DNA of 64,000 bases from SB25 sp050180705 (GTDB lineage Bacteria > Bacteroidota > Bacteroidia > Bacteroidales > Tenuifilaceae), in assembly GCA_050180705.1 (NCBI GenBank), contig JBFXDX010000010.1, positions 103,551-167,550 on the forward strand, in the 5' to 3' direction. Both the position numbers and the translations under genes were made by a program. Below are positions 34,714-44,183 of this stretch, piece after piece (position 1 is the first letter of the stretch; the number at the start of each line of letters is the position of its first letter). A model generated the notes under the pieces. It was not told where the DNA came from. It did no database searches and was given only the letters and a program-made list of their open reading frames with translations.

Positions 34714-34890
34714 ATTATTACGCGTTAAAAATTGCCGTTAAGTAGTTATTAGAAAAAATAAATTTTGCCCCTGTATTCCAAAATTCACCCCATATTTCAA
34801 ATTTTAATCCCATTGTTTAGGACTGTAACCCTCTAATTTGCATTGTGTCATTTTTGTGATGTTTTTTGCAATAAAGTAAAGTCAACGCAA

Positions 34891-36063
34891 ATGGAATTCA
34901 CAAAAACTTACAATGAACTGAAGAAAGTTTTCTCGTTAAATAACGAAAGAACATTTGTTGATAAGGCTGGAATGGAGATTCGAATTATGCAGTTTACCAG
35001 TAATTCTAGTTTGATTTTACCATCGAATGGGATTGATGAACAAACCTACTTTCATCAAACCAATGCTACTAATGATGGGCGTATCGAGGAGAACAAAACA
35101 TTTAGTTATCCTGTTTTTATACCAAAGTCCGATGTATTACATAAAAGGGCAATTATTCTACTTCATGGATTGAATGAGCGGAGCTGGTTTAAGTACTTGC
35201 CTTGGGCATACTATTTAGCCGAGAAAACAAACTGTCCAGTTATCCTGTTTCCCATAGCATTTCACATGAATCGAAGTCCAGAGAATTGGGCAAATCCAAG
35301 AGCCATGATGCCATTGCTAAGCGATAGGCAGAGAATAGAATCGCTCAACATGTCGACCTATGCGAATGTTGCATTAAGTCAACGCTTAAGCGATGATCCT
35401 TTGCGCTTTTTTGCATCGGGAAAGCAGAGTGCCGAGGATATAATTAGGCTTCTGGAAACAATCAATGCTGGAGATTATCCTTTGTTAGAGCGGAATTCGC
35501 ACGTTGATTTTTTTTCCTATTCCATTGGCGCATTTCTATCGCAAATACTTTTTCTTGCAAACCCAAAAGGAATGTTCGAAAAATCGAGGCTGTTTATGTT
35601 TTGCGGAGGGTCGCATTTTAGTGGAATGTATGGAGCATCGCGTCTTATCATGGATAATATGGCATTCGCCCAACTGCGCAAATACTATTTGAATGATTTT
35701 TTGAACGAGGCAAAGGCAGACTCGCCCTTTTCTGAGTATGTAAATGCTAGCGATATTGGAGAGGCATTCTTGTCAATGATTTCGCCTGAATGTAAAACCG
35801 AGTTTCGGCAGGAGCGAATGGAGAAGATTTGGGATCAGATTCGGATTATTGCCCTAAAACAGGATCAGGTAATTCCTTCGAATCATATCCAATCAACCTT
35901 CGCTTGCATCAAAAGTAAGGTGAAGAGTATTTTTCAGGAGATGGATTTTCCATATAAATACTCTCACGAGGTTCCATTCCCTGTATTCAACAATTCAAAT
36001 TCACTGCAGGTCGATGAGAATTTTAATCGGGTTTTTCAACCTGCAGTCGAGTTCTTAGCATAG
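34891..36063 (+). CDS. Alpha/beta-hydrolase-like protein (DUF6051-like)
   Basis: 390 residues from the ATG at 34891; the frame is open to a TTG at 34843 but that stretch reads as intergenic. Features of an alpha/beta hydrolase: AIILLHGLNERSWFKYLPWA (strand plus oxyanion region), SYSIGAFLSQI near residue 215 as a nucleophile elbow (SxSxG rather than GxSxG), and a late VIPSNHIQSTFACIKS with a possible acid/base. I associate it with the Bacteroidota DUF6051 family; the substrate is unknown. Cytoplasmic, with no signal peptide. Confidence 0.7.
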   Translation: MEFTKTYNELKKVFSLNNERTFVDKAGMEIRIMQFTSNSSLILPSNGIDEQTYFHQTNATNDGRIEENKTFSYPVFIPKSDVLHKRAIILLHGLNERSWFKYLPWAYYLAEKTNCPVILFPIAFHMNRSPENWANPRAMMPLLSDRQRIESLNMSTYANVALSQRLSDDPLRFFASGKQSAEDIIRLLETINAGDYPLLERNSHVDFFSYSIGAFLSQILFLANPKGMFEKSRLFMFCGGSHFSGMYGASRLIMDNMAFAQLRKYYLNDFLNEAKADSPFSEYVNASDIGEAFLSMISPECKTEFRQERMEKIWDQIRIIALKQDQVIPSNHIQSTFACIKSKVKSIFQEMDFPYKYSHEVPFPVFNNSNSLQVDENFNRVFQPAVEFLA

Positions 36064-36144
36064 AATTATGGGGGATAATTACGGGCAAAGTCTATTTATA
36101 GTATTGACATTTATTCTATTTGAGCATTGATGTCTTGTTGGTGG

Positions 36145-36795
36145 TTACTTGAATAGATCTGTAATTGTTTCCCCTTCTTTGGGTTTGATGTTATACGTTT
36201 GTAGTCTTAGTTTTTTTGCTGATTCTATATGTTCAAGGGTATCGTCAATAAACAGTGTTTCTTCCGCTATTAGCCCATTTTCCTGTAGTACAAGGTTGAA
36301 AATTTTTGGATTTGGTTTTCTCAATCCCACTTCGTACGAGTAGTAAACTTTATCGAAATAATCTTTTAAGTTTTTGCCATTGGCGATTTTGGCTAACCAT
36401 GCATTGTAGATGTTGCTGTGGATGATATTGGTATTGCTCAGCAAATAAACTTGATAATGATTTTTTAGTTTTTCCAGAAGATGTAGTCTATCCTTATTCC
36501 AGTCGAGAAGAAGTGCGTTCCAGGCATTATCAATAGCCTCGTCCGATAAATCTTGTTTTATGTGATTACGAAGTTCGTTTCGAAATTCGCTGGGCGAAAT
36601 CAATCCGCAATCGAGTTTATTAAAAAGTTCCACTTGTGACGATAGCGTAAATATGTTTTCGAGGTTATCGACACCCAGTTTTTTAAATGCATCAAGTGTT
36701 TTTTTGTACTCAATATCCAGCACAACACCGCCTAAATCAAAAATTATATTCTTGATATTTGCCTGACTGTAAGGTTGAAATAATATTTTCGACAT
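36145..36795 (-). CDS. HAD-family hydrolase (YihX-like)
   Basis: 216 residues. Motif I is IIFDLGGVVLD with nucleophile Asp20; motif II is VYLLSNTN; the motif III lysine is in VGLRKPNPKIF; motif IV is LFIDDTLEHIESAKKLRLQT. The helical cap lies between motifs I and II, as in subclass I HADs of the YihX / alpha-glucose-1-phosphatase and epoxide-hydrolase N-domain type. It is likely a small-molecule phosphatase of unknown specificity. It stands alone on the minus strand, divergent from the tRNA. Confidence 0.88.
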   Translation of the reverse strand: MSKILFQPYSQANIKNIIFDLGGVVLDIEYKKTLDAFKKLGVDNLENIFTLSSQVELFNKLDCGLISPSEFRNELRNHIKQDLSDEAIDNAWNALLLDWNKDRLHLLEKLKNHYQVYLLSNTNIIHSNIYNAWLAKIANGKNLKDYFDKVYYSYEVGLRKPNPKIFNLVLQENGLIAEETLFIDDTLEHIESAKKLRLQTYNIKPKEGETITDLFK

Positions 36796-36813
36796 AAATA
36801 ATTACGTTAGGGT

Positions 36814-36845
36814 ATTGAAAAATTGAATGCAAATATGTAATATTG
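36814..36845 (+). promoter_or_regulatory. Possible tRNA promoter
   Basis: ATTG at 36814-36817, then a 20-base spacer and TAATATTG (36838-36845), close to TTTG/TAnnTTTG. It would start transcription about 28 bases before the tRNA. Weak match. Confidence 0.3.
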
Positions 36846-36879
36846 CACTCCAATTTGAAAATTGCATTGCAATTTTTTT

Positions 36880-36953
36880 GGGCCCATAGCTCAGCAGGTT
36901 AGAGCATCTGACTCATAATCAGAGGGTCGCTGGTTCGAGCCCAGCTGGGCCCA
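36880..36953 (+). tRNA. tRNA with CAT anticodon (Met, or Ile2)
   Basis: Full cloverleaf: acceptor GGGCCCA/TGGGCCC, D stem GCTC/GAGC, anticodon stem TCTGA/TCAGA with loop CTCATAA, five-base variable region, T stem GCTGG/CCAGC with loop TTCGAGC, discriminator A. CCA is not encoded (CAC follows). CAT can be elongator Met, or Ile2 whose C34 is changed to lysidine by TilS; the sequence alone does not settle it, but the initiator type is excluded because the first pair is G-C and the anticodon stem lacks three G-C pairs. Confidence 0.93.
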
Positions 36954-36954
36954 C

Positions 36955-36982
36955 AAAAGCCGCCTATTTGGCGGCTTTTTTT
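36955..36982 (+). terminator. Terminator after the tRNA
   Basis: GCCGCC (36959-36964) pairs with GGCGGC (36970-36975), flanked by AAAA/TTTT pairs and followed by seven T. Confidence 0.9.
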
Positions 36983-37111
36983 ATTGGTTCAATTCTATCC
37001 TTTCATCGAAACGCAATACTTCTCCTAATAACTTTTTTTATATTCTTATTTTATGCTTAAGAATATTAATCTAAACAGACAATAATCATATAAAATATAA
37101 ATCAAAAGATA

Positions 37112-37119
37112 TACTTTTG
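37112..37119 (+). promoter_or_regulatory. -7 box (TACTTTTG) for the threonine dehydrogenase gene
   Basis: Exact TAnnTTTG, 45 bases before the start codon; no TTTG at the -33 spacing. Confidence 0.5.
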
Positions 37120-37164
37120 TTACCAAATCTATTTTATAAATCATTATTTTAATAAATTGATACT

Positions 37165-38130
37165 ATGAAGAATATCCTTGTAGTAGGCGCTGGTGGACAA
37201 ATTGGTTCTGAGTTGGTTCCACATCTTCAAAAAATATACGGCAACGACAACGTAGTTGCAACCGATATCAATTGCAATTCTTGCGTGAAACTTGCGCAAA
37301 ACGGTCCATTCGAAGAGTTGGATGCGCTTAACACCGAAAGATTTGTTGAGGTTGTTAAGAAGTATAAGATTGATGCCATTTTCAATCTTGTAGCGTTGTT
37401 ATCTGCAACTGGTGAGAAGAATCCTCAGTTTGCGTGGAAAATAAATATGGGTGCACTTATAAATTCTCTCGAGATTGCTCGCGAGAACAAATGTGCCGTT
37501 TTTACACCAAGTTCGATTGGTGCTTTCGGACCATCGTCGCCACACGATAATACTCCACAGGATACGGTAATGCGTCCTACCACAATATATGGAGTTTGCA
37601 AGGTTACTGGCGAAATGCTAAGCGATTATTATTTCCATCGTTTTGGAGTTGATGCTCGTAGCGTTCGTTTCCCTGGTATTATTTCGAATGTAACATTGCC
37701 AGGTGGTGGTACTACCGACTATGCTGTTGAGATTTACTACGGTGCAATTCAGCAAAAGAAGTTTGTTTGCCCACTTCCCGAAGGAACCTATCTTGATATG
37801 ATGTATATGCCCGATGCGTTGGATGCTTGCGTTCAGTTAATGGAGGCCGATCCTACTAAGTTAAAGCATCGTAATAGTTTCAATATCACTGCCATGAGTT
37901 TTGAACCATCGCAGATCTATGCCGCTATCAAAAAACGTATTCCTGAGTTTGCAATGGAGTATAACGTTGATCCTATCAAGAAGTCAATTGCTGATAGTTG
38001 GCCAAACTACATGGATGATTCTTGCGCTCGCGAAGAGTGGGGCTGGAAACCAAAGTGGAATCTCGAAACGATGACAGATGATATGCTAAAGGTTATTGGC
38101 GAAAAATTTGCAAAAGGTTTGTTAAAATAG
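37165..38130 (+). CDS. Short-chain (SDR-type) L-threonine 3-dehydrogenase
   Basis: 321 residues. NAD-binding GAGGQIGSEL (GxxGxxG at residues 8-14) and the SDR catalytic YxxxK in TTIYGVCKVTGE, with upstream FTPSSIGAFGP; PGIISNVTLPGGGTTDYAVEIYY and YLDMMYMPDALDA are characteristic of the epimerase-like threonine dehydrogenases known from Flavobacterium and relatives. It oxidises L-threonine to 2-amino-3-ketobutyrate with NAD+, normally followed by Kbl, which is not in this window. Monocistronic between its own -7 box and a terminator. A UDP-sugar epimerase is the less likely alternative. Confidence 0.85.
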   Translation: MKNILVVGAGGQIGSELVPHLQKIYGNDNVVATDINCNSCVKLAQNGPFEELDALNTERFVEVVKKYKIDAIFNLVALLSATGEKNPQFAWKINMGALINSLEIARENKCAVFTPSSIGAFGPSSPHDNTPQDTVMRPTTIYGVCKVTGEMLSDYYFHRFGVDARSVRFPGIISNVTLPGGGTTDYAVEIYYGAIQQKKFVCPLPEGTYLDMMYMPDALDACVQLMEADPTKLKHRNSFNITAMSFEPSQIYAAIKKRIPEFAMEYNVDPIKKSIADSWPNYMDDSCAREEWGWKPKWNLETMTDDMLKVIGEKFAKGLLK

Positions 38131-38153
38131 TTAGTTGTTCAGAACCTTTAAGA

Positions 38154-38185
38154 AGAAAGAGGCTTTTGGCCTCTTTCTATTTTTA
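38154..38185 (+). terminator. Terminator between convergent genes
   Basis: Perfect 10-bp stem AGAAAGAGGC (38154-38163) with GCCTCTTTCT (38169-38178), followed by ATTTTTA. It may also serve the minus-strand sensor gene that ends at 38192. Confidence 0.8.
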
Positions 38186-38191
38186 TATCAC

Positions 38192-40294
38192 TTATATTCT
38201 GATTCCCATAACTAAAATATCATCTAGTTGGTCGTGTGGACCAATCCATTGATCAATGGTGTCGTCTAGAATAATTTTTTGTTCTTCCATTCCTTTAGTT
38301 GATACATCTACGAGGAGTTGTTTGAAATTCTTCGACATAAATTTTCGATTGTCGGCTCCTCCAAACTGATCGATATATCCATCGGAGAACATATAGATAC
38401 AATCACCCTTTTGAAGTGGAATCTCGTGAAGAGTAAAGGATTCCTTTTCGTTAATATGAATTCCAACGGGCATTTTGTCTCCCTTGTATTCTGTTAGTTC
38501 CGAGTTGCGCACAAGGTATAATGGGTTGTATGCTCCAGCAAATGATAGTTTGTTGGTTTGTGTATCAATTATACTTAGTGCGATATCCATTCCATCTTTT
38601 GCCTCATGCTCTCGTCCCGCTTGCGACAGTGTTCGTTTGATGTTTACTCTAAGTTTATTAAGGATGATATGAGGGTGAATATCCTCAATGTTTTTCACTA
38701 TCTCTGTTAGAAGTGTGATTCCCAGTAAACTCATAAATGCACCAGGAACTCCATGACCAGTACAGTCTGCCGCTGTTACAATTATTTTTCCATTCTTTTG
38801 AGCCATCCAGAAAAAGTCACCGCTAACTATATCGCGGGGTTTAAGTAGAATAAAATAGTCCTTCAGAATATTATCAGCAATTTCTTTGCTAGGCATTACT
38901 GCTGTTTGAATTCGTCTAGCGTATGAAATACTTTTAATAATATCTTGATTTTGTGAAACTATTTGATCACGTTGAGTGATTATCTCGTCGCGCTGAACCT
39001 CTAAAGCATCCTTCTGCTCTTCAATAGTTTTCGTTCTTTCCTTCACTTTTTGTTCGAGTACTTGTTTTTCCCTTTGTAGTTTGCGTTCGCGAATTTGAAT
39101 AAGAAGAACAATTGTTGTAATGGCAAAAGCCACAATTAAAAGGTAAAACCAAATTGTTTGATAAAATGGGGGTGTTATGCTGAATGGGTATTCGTGTGTT
39201 TTGCTAATATTTCCCATCGCATCTCGAACTCTGAATTTCAGAACGTGATTGCCTGGAGGAAAAAATGGAAAATCTTTTTCCGGAGTATTACCCCAATCGC
39301 TCCACTCTGGCATCACACCTTCGAGTTTATACTGATATTCTACAGCCTTTTCTTTCAAATAGAAAGGAGCTCCAAGTTTAATTTTAAAGGCATTGTTGGT
39401 CGACTCTAATCTCACATAGTCTGTATTCAGATTATTTCCCGATTTGTCTAAAACCTGTCTTACATAAAGATTAACATTCGAGAGTGTGTCGTTTGCCTTT
39501 GTAGGCGAAAGTTTATAGATTTGGTTATAGCCGTTAATTACCCAGACTTCATTACTGTCAACGTAGTTAACATAGTTAACTCTGTCGAATAAACCTAAAT
39601 ATTTAGCTATCCTATTATTAGTTTCATTTTGTGGATAATTGGTCCATTGCAATCCTAACCGAAGCCACGTTTGTTCTGGGTTTGAACAGAATGCTTTGTA
39701 GTTACTTTGTTTGATGTAATCAGGGTGAATGCCAATACTATCGCCTTTTGGATAGTATTTATAAATTTGATTTGGTGTAACAACAATAATATCGTTGTTA
39801 ACTTTTCGAATTGCAGGAGATGCAATATTGGCTGTAGACCCAGTAATATTTGTAAATGTTGGATTTTGTGAGTTTAACTGATCAACTTTATATATTCTAT
39901 AATCGGTACCAATAAGAGCACTTGTCTCGGACAGTCCTGCAATTGATATTATCTTCTCGTTAGGAAGGGTTATCAATGGTTTTGTTATCCACTTTTTATC
40001 ATTGTAATTGGAAACATAAAGTTTTTCATAAGTTCCAATATAGATTGTGTTTTTTGTGTTTAAGCATGGACATAAACAAGTGATATATTCTCCATTAATA
40101 ATAGGAGTTACCAGATTCGATTGGATATTGTATAAACCAGCACTTGCTGCTGCAAGTACACTATTACCGTTCCATGGTAATAGTTGTGTTGCTTTTCCGC
40201 TTATTCCACTAACTCTTTCGTAGTTATAGTCAACCGAGATTAGTTTTCGTATTTGCTTTCGGGTTATTAATTTTTGAGTTTCTATTTGTTCCTT
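38192..40294 (-). pseudogene. C-terminal part of a frameshifted propeller sensor with PP2C/SpoIIE phosphatase output
   Basis: The frame is open from an A-run at 40293-40298 to the stop, with no plausible ATG; the first usable start is a TTG at 39976, in mid-domain. In order: more beta-propeller blades (SVLAAASAGLYNI, NTIYIGTYEKLYVSNYNDKKW), a Y_Y_Y domain (YQYKLEGVMPEWSDWG...FPPGNHVLKFRVRDAMGN), a membrane helix (FYLLIVAFAITTIVLLIQI), a coiled coil (KVKERTKTIEEQKDALEVQRDEIITQRDQI), and a PP2C-type phosphatase (RDIVSGDFFWM, TAADCTGHGVPGAFMSLLG, YMFSDGYIDQFGG). With one extra A in the run it joins the upstream fragment into one protein of about 1,137 residues that would sense outside the inner membrane and dephosphorylate a cytoplasmic target, for example an anti-sigma antagonist. 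Confidence 0.85.
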
Positions 40295-41604
40295 TTTTCT
40301 TCGGATACAGGATGTTTTTCCTGAACTGTTTCAACGGCAACTTCTTGTTCTATATTTTCTCGGCCAAATAATCTAGAGAAAAGACCCTTCTTTGCTTTAC
40401 TCTTTTGCTCTTGGGGTTGATTTATACTGATAGGCTGCTCTATGATTGTTTTCTTTTTTTCGTCCTGAATTTTCGGAATTCTTTGTTCAATGCGTTTAGG
40501 AACTTCTACCGTTCTTGTGGCAAAACTTTTCGATTCAACAAGTTTGTATAATCCTTCGCTTGTTCCAATAAATAGATTGTTAGATTGTTTGGCAACCGAG
40601 AGAATATTTCCCATTAAACCAGCAATATGATGATAGGAATTGATAGGAATATTTGTGTCGATGCGCGATATTCCCATTCCATGAATGAGCCATAGTCCAC
40701 CATGGTTATCTTTTCCCATTGCAGTAATTTCATCGTCGGGTAAGCCGCAAGCATAATTTACAATTTGCTTTGTTTCACCAGTTTCGCTGTTTAATATTAC
40801 ACATCCACCAATAAGCGTCGATAAGGCAATGGTTTTATTGTTGAGTGATATTCCGCCAGTTAGGTAACTTGCATTTAGGTAATTCTGATCTTTTATTGAG
40901 ATTTGAGTGCAACGTTGCCCGTCGAAACGGTAGATTTTATTTGAGGAGGTTCCTAGTATTTGAGTATCGTTATGCGTAAAGCTGAAGGTAATTTCTTCTC
41001 CGTTAGCAATGCTTATGTTTATTGGTGTTATGTCCTGCCTATGAATTTGAAAAATTGACTTTTTATTCTTGATAATAAAAAATTTATCGCCAATATTGAA
41101 CATATCAGTTATAATTTGGGTACTATCCTTTTCGGTATAGTACACCTCAACCGTATATGGTTCAACACGTCGTATTTTATATATTCCATCAACCCCGGCA
41201 GCATACAGAGTATTATTAAAATGATGAAATAGGTAAAATAGTTCCGACTTTTTTTCTTCTATCGGGACATAAATATTAATTCCTTGAAGATTCTTTTTAA
41301 AGTAACCCAAAACTTGATCTCCACCGATGAACAGTTTATTTATATAGGCCATTGCAATAGGTTGACCCGAAATGGGCATCTGCTCCCAGCTATATCCATC
41401 GAAACTGAAAATACCGTTTTGATTGAGAACAAAAATGATATCATTATCGCCCTGAATAATTTGATAGTTTTGAGTGCTCATGCTTACAGGCAGCGAATAG
41501 TTTGTGATGAAGGGGATTCCTTTTTGCGCGTAGGTAATTGTGCTGAATGCTAAAAGTATTATAAATACTAAGCAATTCATTAATCGATGTTTAACTTGTT
41601 TCAT
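40282..41604 (-). pseudogene. N-terminal part of the frameshifted propeller sensor
   Basis: 440 residues from ATG to a premature TAG at 40282-40284. Signal peptide (LMNCLVFIILLAFSTITYAQ), then two-component-regulator-type propeller blades (FVLNQNGIFSFDGYSWEQM, LYAAGVDGIYKI, GLPDDEITAMGKDNHGGLWLIHGMGISRID, LFIGTSEGLYKL) and a charged linker (about 370-435). The last residues before the stop (SEEKRNK) diverge from the continuing frame exactly at a six-A run; a seventh A gives SEEKKEQIETQ and runs on into the downstream fragment. The linker and the seamless continuation are the evidence that the two are one gene. Confidence 0.85.
40293..40298 (-). other. Six-A run where the sensor gene changes frame
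   Basis: The minus strand reads GAAGAAAAAAGGAAC. Frame 0 (GAA GAA AAA AGG AAC AAA TAG) stops at once; frame -1 (AAA AAG GAA CAA ATA GAA) stays open for 2.1 kb. It is not an in-phase X-XXY-YYZ slippery heptamer for frame 0, so a one-base deletion (7A to 6A), sequencing error or phase-variable tract is likelier than programmed frameshifting. Confidence 0.8.
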
Positions 41605-41745
41605 ACAACCTCGTTTTTGAAAAGACTAGCAAGGTAATAACTTTTAAATGAAATAAATATCAATTTTTTTTGAGGATAGAACAATTTGATAATTTTACGG
41701 TTATAAAATGATATATTTAAAGAACTTGCTTTGCATAAAAATGCT

Positions 41746-41753
41746 TATTTTTG
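41746..41753 (+). promoter_or_regulatory. -7 box (TATTTTTG) for cysS
   Basis: Exact TAnnTTTG. Transcription would start near 41759-41761, essentially at the ATG of the small upstream ORF (41762), leaving a leader of about 118 nt before cysS. Confidence 0.5.
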
Positions 41754-41761
41754 TTCCTGTT

Positions 41762-41812
41762 ATGAGAACAATGCACTACATACCTACCCTATTTCATCGA
41801 TGTTGCCGCTAA
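41762..41812 (+). CDS. Candidate cysteine leader peptide, 16 aa
   Basis: ATG-initiated ORF encoding MRTMHYIPTLFHRCCR, ending TAA 65 bases before the cysS ATG. Tandem Cys codons (TGT TGC) lie two codons before the stop, the arrangement seen in ribosome-stalling leader peptides that sense their cognate amino acid or charged tRNA, and the next gene is the cysteinyl-tRNA synthetase. The predicted transcription start lies 1-3 bases upstream, so the ORF may be translated leaderless. No strong alternative hairpins are visible between it and cysS, so the mechanism, if real, is unclear. It could be a chance ORF. Confidence 0.45.
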   Translation: MRTMHYIPTLFHRCCR

Positions 41813-41877
41813 TCTAGTAGCACATCATACATATCTATATTTAGCAATCATTCTTTATTATTGTAAATTTTATTATC

Positions 41878-43350
41878 ATGGACAATAAGTTATTTATTTA
41901 TAATACATTAACCCGAAAAAAAGAAGAATTTCAACCAGTTAACCCTCCTCATGTAGGTCTGTACGTTTGCGGCCCAACTGTTTACGGCGACCCACATTTG
42001 GGGCATGCTCGTCCGGCAATTACTTTCGATTTGCTTTTTCGATATTTACAGCATTTAGGGTATAAAGTTCGATATGTTCGAAACATTACCGATGTGGGAC
42101 ATTTGGAGAACGATGCCGATGAAGGAGACGATAAAATTGCTAAAAAAGCGAGGTTGGAACAGTTGGAACCCATGGAGGTTGTTCAGTATTACACCAATAG
42201 GTACCAGGATGCAATGAAAATGTTGAATGTAAAATCGCCTAGTATTGAGCCTCGTGCATCTGGACATATTATTGAGCAGATAGAATTAATCAAAAAGATT
42301 ATCGACAATGGCTTTGCTTACGAGAAGAATGGTTCCGTTTATTTCGATATCGAAAAGTATAATGCTAGGTACAACTATGGTAAACTCTCGGGACGTGTGT
42401 TGGATGATTTAATGGCAAATACACGTACTTTGGATGGGCAGGATGAAAAGAAGAATCCTTTCGATTTTGCTCTTTGGAAGATTGCGAATCCAGAGCATAT
42501 TATGCGTTGGCCTTCGCCATGGAGCAATGGATTTCCTGGTTGGCATTTGGAATGCTCGGCTATGAGTACAAAGTATCTTGGTGAGCCTTTTGATATTCAT
42601 GGAGGAGGAATGGATTTACTGTTTCCTCACCACGAGTGCGAGATTGCCCAAAGCGTTGCTGCTAATGGAAAAGAAACGGTTCGTTACTGGATGCACAACA
42701 ATATGATAACCATTAATGGCCAGAAAATGGGTAAATCGTTGGGCAATTTTATTACGCTTGAGGAGTTGTTTACCGGATCGCATAAGATGCTACAGCAGGC
42801 ATATAGTCCAATGACAATCAGGTTTTTCATACTTCAGGCACAGTATCGTTCAACGTTGGACTTTTCGAATGAGGCTCTTCAGGCTGCAGAGAAAGGGCTT
42901 GCACGACTGATGACTGCAAATAGAATTCTTGATAAGATTAAGGCTTCAGATAAATCAACCGTTGATGTAAATGAATTAGTTAGCAAAATTTACGAGGCTA
43001 TGAATGACGATTTGAATAGCCCTATCGCAATTGCAATTCTTTTCGATTGGGTACGTAATATCAATTCGTTAGCCGAAGGCAAGGAGTCTATTTCACAATC
43101 CGATTTAGAGTTGTTGAATAAGACCTTTAGGGGTGTTATATTCGATATTCTTGGACTTACCGATGAACAGGCTGGTGGTTCTAAGCATGCGGAATTAACC
43201 TCGAATCTTGTTGAAATGCTTCTTAATATGCGTTTAGATGCAAAGGCTCGGAAGGACTTTGCGACTTCGGATAAAATCCGCGATGAATTAGCACGTTTTG
43301 GCGTAGTTGTTCGCGATCGCAAGGATGGATTCGATTGGGAGATAAGTTAA
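41878..43350 (+). CDS. cysS: Cysteine-tRNA ligase
   Basis: 490 residues of the class Ia synthetase family: LYVCGPTVYGDPHLGHAR contains a zinc-ligand Cys and the HIGH-type motif HLGH; GWHLECSAM and HHECE give further zinc ligands; KMGKSLGN is the KMSKS loop. A DALR-type helical bundle and a short C-terminal domain (AGGSKHAELTSNLVEMLLNMR, ARKDFATSDKIRDELA) follow. It charges tRNA-Cys in the cytoplasm. It is preceded by the candidate CC leader ORF and followed by a terminator. Confidence 0.97.
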   Translation: MDNKLFIYNTLTRKKEEFQPVNPPHVGLYVCGPTVYGDPHLGHARPAITFDLLFRYLQHLGYKVRYVRNITDVGHLENDADEGDDKIAKKARLEQLEPMEVVQYYTNRYQDAMKMLNVKSPSIEPRASGHIIEQIELIKKIIDNGFAYEKNGSVYFDIEKYNARYNYGKLSGRVLDDLMANTRTLDGQDEKKNPFDFALWKIANPEHIMRWPSPWSNGFPGWHLECSAMSTKYLGEPFDIHGGGMDLLFPHHECEIAQSVAANGKETVRYWMHNNMITINGQKMGKSLGNFITLEELFTGSHKMLQQAYSPMTIRFFILQAQYRSTLDFSNEALQAAEKGLARLMTANRILDKIKASDKSTVDVNELVSKIYEAMNDDLNSPIAIAILFDWVRNINSLAEGKESISQSDLELLNKTFRGVIFDILGLTDEQAGGSKHAELTSNLVEMLLNMRLDAKARKDFATSDKIRDELARFGVVVRDRKDGFDWEIS

Positions 43351-43370
43351 TATACCCTTTATTGATATTA

Positions 43371-43410
43371 AAAACCCCGATTCTATCTAAGAGTCAGGGT
43401 TTATTTTTAT
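43371..43410 (+). terminator. Terminator after cysS
   Basis: AAACCCcGATTC pairs imperfectly with GAGTCaGGGTTT around a TATCTAA loop, then ATTTTTAT. It ends just before the convergent gene's stop at 43415. Confidence 0.65.
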
Positions 43411-43414
43411 GGCC

Positions 43415-44119
43415 TTATTTGGGTAACCCTTTATTTTTCTTTATGGCGTCAATAAAGTATTGTTTATCGGGCAGTGACGAGTTTTCTAAGCGATCGAGCC
43501 AGTACTTTGCGGTTAAGTTGTTATTTTGATTCTGATAGATTACAACTAGGTGATAAAACGAATAACCATAAACGTGCGTAGGGAACGAAGGAATGTCTTC
43601 CACCACCTTGACAAAACAAGCAATTGCATCATCTATTTTATTGGAGGTATAAAACTCCATTCCTTGGTTGAATGTTCCGATATCTTTGTTGAGTTTTTCG
43701 TCAAGTATAATTCCTCTAAAACTAAAGCATGCTTTATCGCAGTTCTCAACAAGGTTAATTGTTCTTAAACCTAATGGTATTGGTGGAAAGATTAACGAGA
43801 ATGATAAGAGTTCATTCTTTTTCTTAAAGTTGTATGTATTGGGACAATTCGGAATTCCAACTGACTTAACAAGTTGATATCGCTGACGAGTGTTTGGGTT
43901 TTCGATGTATATGTTTTTATCGGCACAGAACCAACCGCCTTGTTCAAGTTTATTAACAACAGTTAGATTAATAACGGTAGAATCGGCGTAAAAAGAAATC
44001 TTATCGATATTCAACTCTGGATGCGATTGCTCTGCTGCATACGGACTTTGCACAACTGTTTGTGCTTGGGTTTGCAATGCTATTAGTATTACTATAATGG
44101 AATAAAATAATTTTTGCAT
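43415..44119 (-). CDS. Secreted protein with TPR-like C-terminal part, unknown function
   Basis: 234 residues. Signal peptide (MQKLFYSIIVILIALQTQAQ). The middle is a beta-rich domain with four cysteines (WFCADKN, GIPNCPN, ENCDKACFSF) that could form disulfides in the periplasm. The C-terminal third is helical and TPR-like (FNQGMEFYTSNKIDDAIACFVKVVEDIPSFPTHVYGYSFYHLVVIY...AKYWLDRLE). I do not recognise a named family. It lies 64 bases downstream of the FadL gene but behind that gene's terminator. Confidence 0.75.
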   Translation of the reverse strand: MQKLFYSIIVILIALQTQAQTVVQSPYAAEQSHPELNIDKISFYADSTVINLTVVNKLEQGGWFCADKNIYIENPNTRQRYQLVKSVGIPNCPNTYNFKKKNELLSFSLIFPPIPLGLRTINLVENCDKACFSFRGIILDEKLNKDIGTFNQGMEFYTSNKIDDAIACFVKVVEDIPSFPTHVYGYSFYHLVVIYQNQNNNLTAKYWLDRLENSSLPDKQYFIDAIKKNKGLPK

Positions 44120-44130
44120 AACCGTTAATA

Positions 44131-44164
44131 ATAAAATCGGGGTTAGGAATAGCCTAACCCCGAC
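44131..44164 (-). terminator. Terminator after the FadL-family gene
   Basis: Perfect 11-bp stem TCGGGGTTAGG/CCTAACCCCGA (44137-44147 with 44153-44163) and, on the minus strand, a following TTTATTATT tail. Confidence 0.8.
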
Positions 44165-44183
44165 TAAGGTAGTAATTTAAATA

